Assembly (NCBI GenBank): GCA_018971185.1
Contig: JAGXBH010000020.1
Location: 1-32,730 of the forward strand
Origin: Acidobacteriota bacterium
Lineage (GTDB): Bacteria > Actinomycetota > Acidimicrobiia > Acidimicrobiales > RAAP-2
DNA: 32,730 nucleotides
Direction of reading: 5' to 3'
Shown: positions 30,024 through 32,730 of the stretch, in pieces
How positions within the stretch are numbered: the stretch's first letter is position 1
Layout: each line of letters opens with the position of its first letter
Position numbers and translations under genes: made by a program
Notes under the pieces: generated by a model
Told to the model about the DNA's origin: nothing
Seen by the model: only the letters and a program-made list of their open reading frames with translations
The model's database searches: none

Positions 30024-31451
30024 CTATCGCCTCGCCTGGAGCTCGCCGATCACGGCCTTCCCGTTGGCCTGGCCCCGGGTCAACTTCATGACCTGGCCGA
30101 TGAAGAACTGCGCGAGGCGCTCGTCACCCTCGCGGTAGCGCTGCCACTCCTCGGGGTGGGCCTCGATGAGCTCGGCGACCGTCTCGCCCAGCGAATCGGC
30201 CGAGAGCTGCTCGAAGCCCAGGTCGGCGGCGACGGACCGCGGCTCGCCCCCGTCGCGCAACAACGTCGCCAGCACCGTCTTGGCCTGGGTGGCCGACAGC
30301 TCGCCGCGGTGCTCCATGAGGATCGTCGTGACGAACGCCTCCGTCGTGAGACGTTCGGCGTTCTCGATGTCGGCGGCGATCTCATTGGCCGCGCGCGCGA
30401 GGGCGAGGCCCACGTCACCCGCGTCCTTCGCGACGGCGTGCACGTAACGCTCGAGGCCCAGGTCGATCACGACCTCGACCGCGCCAAGCTGGGCCTCGGT
30501 GGGCGACGCCAGCAAGGCGACGACCGCCTGGCGGCGCTCGGCGGGCATGGGCGCGAGCGCCGCACGGACCGAGTCCTGCCACTCCTGATCAGGGGCGAGT
30601 TCGACCAGGTCCGGGTCGCGGAAGTAGCGGTAGTCGTCGGCGTCCTCCTTCACCCGCAGCGTCGAGGTCTCGCCGATGTTCTCGTCCCAGTGGCGGGTCT
30701 CCTGTCGCACGACCCCGCCGTCCTCGAGCAGCTCCACCTGGCGCAGCGCCTCGTAGTCGATCGCGCGCTGCAGGCTCCGTAGTGAGTTGAGGTTCTTGAT
30801 CTCGCAGCGCGTGCCGAAGGGCTCTCCACTGCGGCGCACCGACACGTTGGCGTCGAAGCGCATGGAGCCCTCCTCGAGACGTCCATCCGAGGCGCCGGTG
30901 GCGATGAGGATCCCCCGCAGCTCCTGCGCGTAGGCGCGCGCCTGGGCCGCGGAGCGGATGTCCGGGCCCGAGACGATCTCGACGAGGGGAACGCCACAGC
31001 GGTTGTAATCCACCAGGGACGAATCGGCGCCGGCCAGGCGGCCCGAACCGCCGAGGTGCGTCGACTTGCCGGTGTCCTCCTCCATGTGCGCTCGCTCGAT
31101 CGACACCCGGCTCCCGTCGGGCAGGTCCAGGTAGCCACCCGAGTTGATCGGCAGGTCGTACTGGGAGATCTGGTAGTCCTTCGACTGGTCGGGGTAGAAG
31201 TAGTTCTTGCGGTGGAAGGTGGAGGGAGCGATCGTGCAGTGCAGCGCCATGCCGATACGCATCGCGAAGTCGACGGCCTCGCGGTTCAGTACCGGCAGCG
31301 ACCCCGGCAGACCCAAGCAGACCGGGCAGATGTTGGTGTTGGGGGGGGCGCCGAAGTTATTGGCGCACCCGCAGAAGAGCTTGGACTTGGTGAGCAGTTC
31401 GGTGTGGACCTCGAGTCCGACCACCATCTCCCAATTCGCCGGCAACGTCAT
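30024..31451 (-). CDS. gatB: Asp/Glu-tRNA amidotransferase subunit B
   Basis: A 475-residue kinase-like subunit of GatCAB that binds the misacylated tRNA and activates Glu- or Asp-tRNA for amidation. The N-terminal cradle domain has [19 protein letters not shown], and the paired CxC and CPVCLG motifs bind zinc. [30 protein letters not shown] and EIKNLNS are catalytic-pocket blocks. The C-terminal helical and YqeY-like tail ends [17 protein letters not shown]. Length is normal. The ATG at 31451 overlaps the gatA stop as ATGA. A much longer frame upstream is antisense or out-of-frame gatA and is rejected. Confidence 0.97.
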   Translation of the reverse strand: MTLPANWEMVVGLEVHTELLTKSKLFCGCANNFGAPPNTNICPVCLGLPGSLPVLNREAVDFAMRIGMALHCTIAPSTFHRKNYFYPDQSKDYQISQYDLPINSGGYLDLPDGSRVSIERAHMEEDTGKSTHLGGSGRLAGADSSLVDYNRCGVPLVEIVSGPDIRSAAQARAYAQELRGILIATGASDGRLEEGSMRFDANVSVRRSGEPFGTRCEIKNLNSLRSLQRAIDYEALRQVELLEDGGVVRQETRHWDENIGETSTLRVKEDADDYRYFRDPDLVELAPDQEWQDSVRAALAPMPAERRQAVVALLASPTEAQLGAVEVVIDLGLERYVHAVAKDAGDVGLALARAANEIAADIENAERLTTEAFVTTILMEHRGELSATQAKTVLATLLRDGGEPRSVAADLGFEQLSADSLGETVAELIEAHPEEWQRYREGDERLAQFFIGQVMKLTRGQANGKAVIGELQARR

Positions 31452-32730
31452 GGGCGCCCGTCCGCGATCTCGAGCACCCGTGCGGCGGCGAAGAGTCGCG
31501 CCTCGCTGCGCCCCGGACCGAGCAACTGCACCCCGATCGGCAGCCCGTGCTCGCCGGTCGAGAACGGGACCGACAGCGCCGGGTCGCCGGCCAGATTCGT
31601 CGGGATGGTGAAGACGTCGTTGAGGTACATGGTCATGGGGTCGGTCGTCATCTCGCCGAACGTGAAGGCCACCCGCGGCGAGGTGGCGCCGAGCAAGACG
31701 TCGACCTGGGAGTAGGCGCGCGCGAACGCCTCGATGGTGAGGGTGCGGACCTTGAGGGCCTGCCCGTAGTAGGCGTCGTAGTAGCCCGCCGACAACGCGT
31801 AGGTCCCGAGCATGATCCGTCGCTTCACCTCGGCGCCGAAGCCCGCGGTGCGCGTCGCCTCCATCATCGCGGTCACGTCGTCGCCGCCCACGCGCAGCCC
31901 GTAGCGCACGCCGTCGAATCGCGCGAGGTTCGACGACGCTTCGGCCGGGGCGATGAGGTAGTAGGCGCTCAGGGTCAGTCCGAGCTCGGGGATCGAGATC
32001 TCGACGACGTCCGCCCCGGCGGTCCGCAGGGCGTCGGCCGCGGCGTGCACCGCGGTCACCACGCTCTCGTCGGCGCCCTCGTAGAGCTCGCGCACCAGGC
32101 CGATCCTCATGCCCGCGACGCCGTCGTCGACGTGGGCGACGAGCGAGGGGGCCGCCTCGGGCAACGACGTCGAGTCGCGGACGTCGTGGCCGGCGAGGAC
32201 CTCGAGCAACAACGCGGAGTCGGTGACCGTGCGCGAGAAGGGCCCCACCTGGTCGAGGGAACTGGCGAAAGCGATGAGACCGTAGCGCGAGACCAGTCCG
32301 TAGGTGGGCTTGACGCCCACCAAGCCGCACAGCGCGGCCGGCTGACGGATCGAGCCGCCGGTGTCGGAACCCAACGAGATCGAAGTCATGTCGGCGGCGA
32401 CCGCGGCGGCCGAACCGCCCGAGGAGCCGCCGGGCACCCTCGTCGGGTCGAGGGGGTTGCGCGTCGGACCAAAGGCCGAGTTCTCGGTCGAGGAGCCCAT
32501 GGCGAACTCGTCGAGGTTCGTCTTGCCCACCACGACGGCGCCGGCGGCGATGACGCGCTCGACCACCGTGGCGCTATAGGGGGGGCGCCACCCCTCGAGG
32601 ATCCGCGACGAGCAGGTCGTGGGGACCCCCGATTGGCAGAGATTGTCCTTCACCGCGATGGGCACCCCGGCGAGGGCGCCCACGCTCTCGCCGCGCGCGA
32701 TGCGCTGGTCGACCTCGGCCGCCGCGCGGC
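31448..32730 (-). CDS. gatA: Asp/Glu-tRNA amidotransferase subunit A (5' end beyond the window)
   Basis: The amidase subunit that releases ammonia from glutamine for GatB. The frame stays open to the window edge. Translating the last 47 nt gives [20 protein letters not shown] in front of VPIAVKDN, so the true start lies outside and about 60-70 residues are missing. The Ser-cisSer-Lys machinery is present: the lysine in AVKDN, and [14 protein letters not shown] with [39 protein letters not shown] is near the C terminus. A GTG at 32683 is internal, not the start. The stop overlaps gatB by 4 nt. gatC is presumably upstream but not visible. Confidence 0.96.
   Translation of the reverse strand, partial: RAAAEVDQRIARGESVGALAGVPIAVKDNLCQSGVPTTCSSRILEGWRPPYSATVVERVIAAGAVVVGKTNLDEFAMGSSTENSAFGPTRNPLDPTRVPGGSSGGSAAAVAADMTSISLGSDTGGSIRQPAALCGLVGVKPTYGLVSRYGLIAFASSLDQVGPFSRTVTDSALLLEVLAGHDVRDSTSLPEAAPSLVAHVDDGVAGMRIGLVRELYEGADESVVTAVHAAADALRTAGADVVEISIPELGLTLSAYYLIAPAEASSNLARFDGVRYGLRVGGDDVTAMMEATRTAGFGAEVKRRIMLGTYALSAGYYDAYYGQALKVRTLTIEAFARAYSQVDVLLGATSPRVAFTFGEMTTDPMTMYLNDVFTIPTNLAGDPALSVPFSTGEHGLPIGVQLLGPGRSEARLFAAARVLEIADGRP

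Noticed and set aside
31452..32330. Extended gatB frame of 768 residues
   Set aside because: The extra part is an out-of-frame reading of gatA on the same strand; the ATGA junction at 31448-31451 is the real start.

Overview
The window is a GC-rich, densely coded stretch of an actinobacterial chromosome. I infer the class Acidimicrobiia or a close relative. The reasons are very high third-position GC, GTG starts, a long type-2 2-isopropylmalate synthase, a phosphoglycerate dehydrogenase of about 525 residues, GatCAB, and a strong signature of leaderless transcription. The organism name is inference. No tRNA, rRNA, CRISPR array, insertion sequence or prophage gene was seen. This is core metabolism, not an island.

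Layout. 83-749: a four-helix membrane protein and an XRE repressor, with an unusually structured leaderless promoter. 750-1118: no gene. 1119-4688 (minus): leuB, ilvE, an orphan protein and an acyl-CoA dehydrogenase, tightly packed. 4806-7309 (plus): greA-leuC-leuD, with touching or overlapping stop and start codons. 7310-9748 (minus): leuA behind a leucine attenuator, followed by a two-repeat PQ-loop membrane protein. 9806-12227 (plus): a 49-residue membrane protein, an aldo/keto reductase and an FAD oxidoreductase. 12224-12610 (minus): a small secreted protein. 12682-14842 (plus): a 29-codon ORF, a response regulator and a histidine kinase, each overlapping the next. 14834-18810: serA and an aspartate-type aminotransferase (minus), divergent from serC (plus). 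18886-21504 (plus): a dipeptide-epimerase-like enzyme and an SDR-DUF2867 fusion. 21525-22418 (minus): a secreted orphan. 22468-25909 (minus): ilvB-ilvN-ilvC behind a branched-chain attenuator. 26044-27846 (minus): a dihydroxyacid dehydratase family gene. 27935-29980: a 2-hydroxyacid dehydrogenase and, convergent, a glycerate kinase. 30024-32730 (minus): gatB and a gatA cut by the window edge.

Together the genes give nearly the whole isoleucine/valine/leucine pathway (ilvBN, ilvC, ilvD, ilvE, leuA, leuB, leuCD) and two steps of phosphoserine synthesis (serA, serC). They sit in several transcription units, not one operon.

The most interesting signal is regulatory. Both leuA and ilvB have a short reading frame rich in the cognate amino acid codons, including codons that look rare for this genome: CTG CTT CTT for leucine; ATC ATT CTC and three GTA for isoleucine, leucine and valine. 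Each is followed by an intrinsic terminator before the structural gene. In both, the -10 element lies exactly 6 nt before a GTG, so the leader peptide itself appears to be leaderless, translated from the first base of the transcript. The same -10 spacing recurs before at least nine other start codons here.
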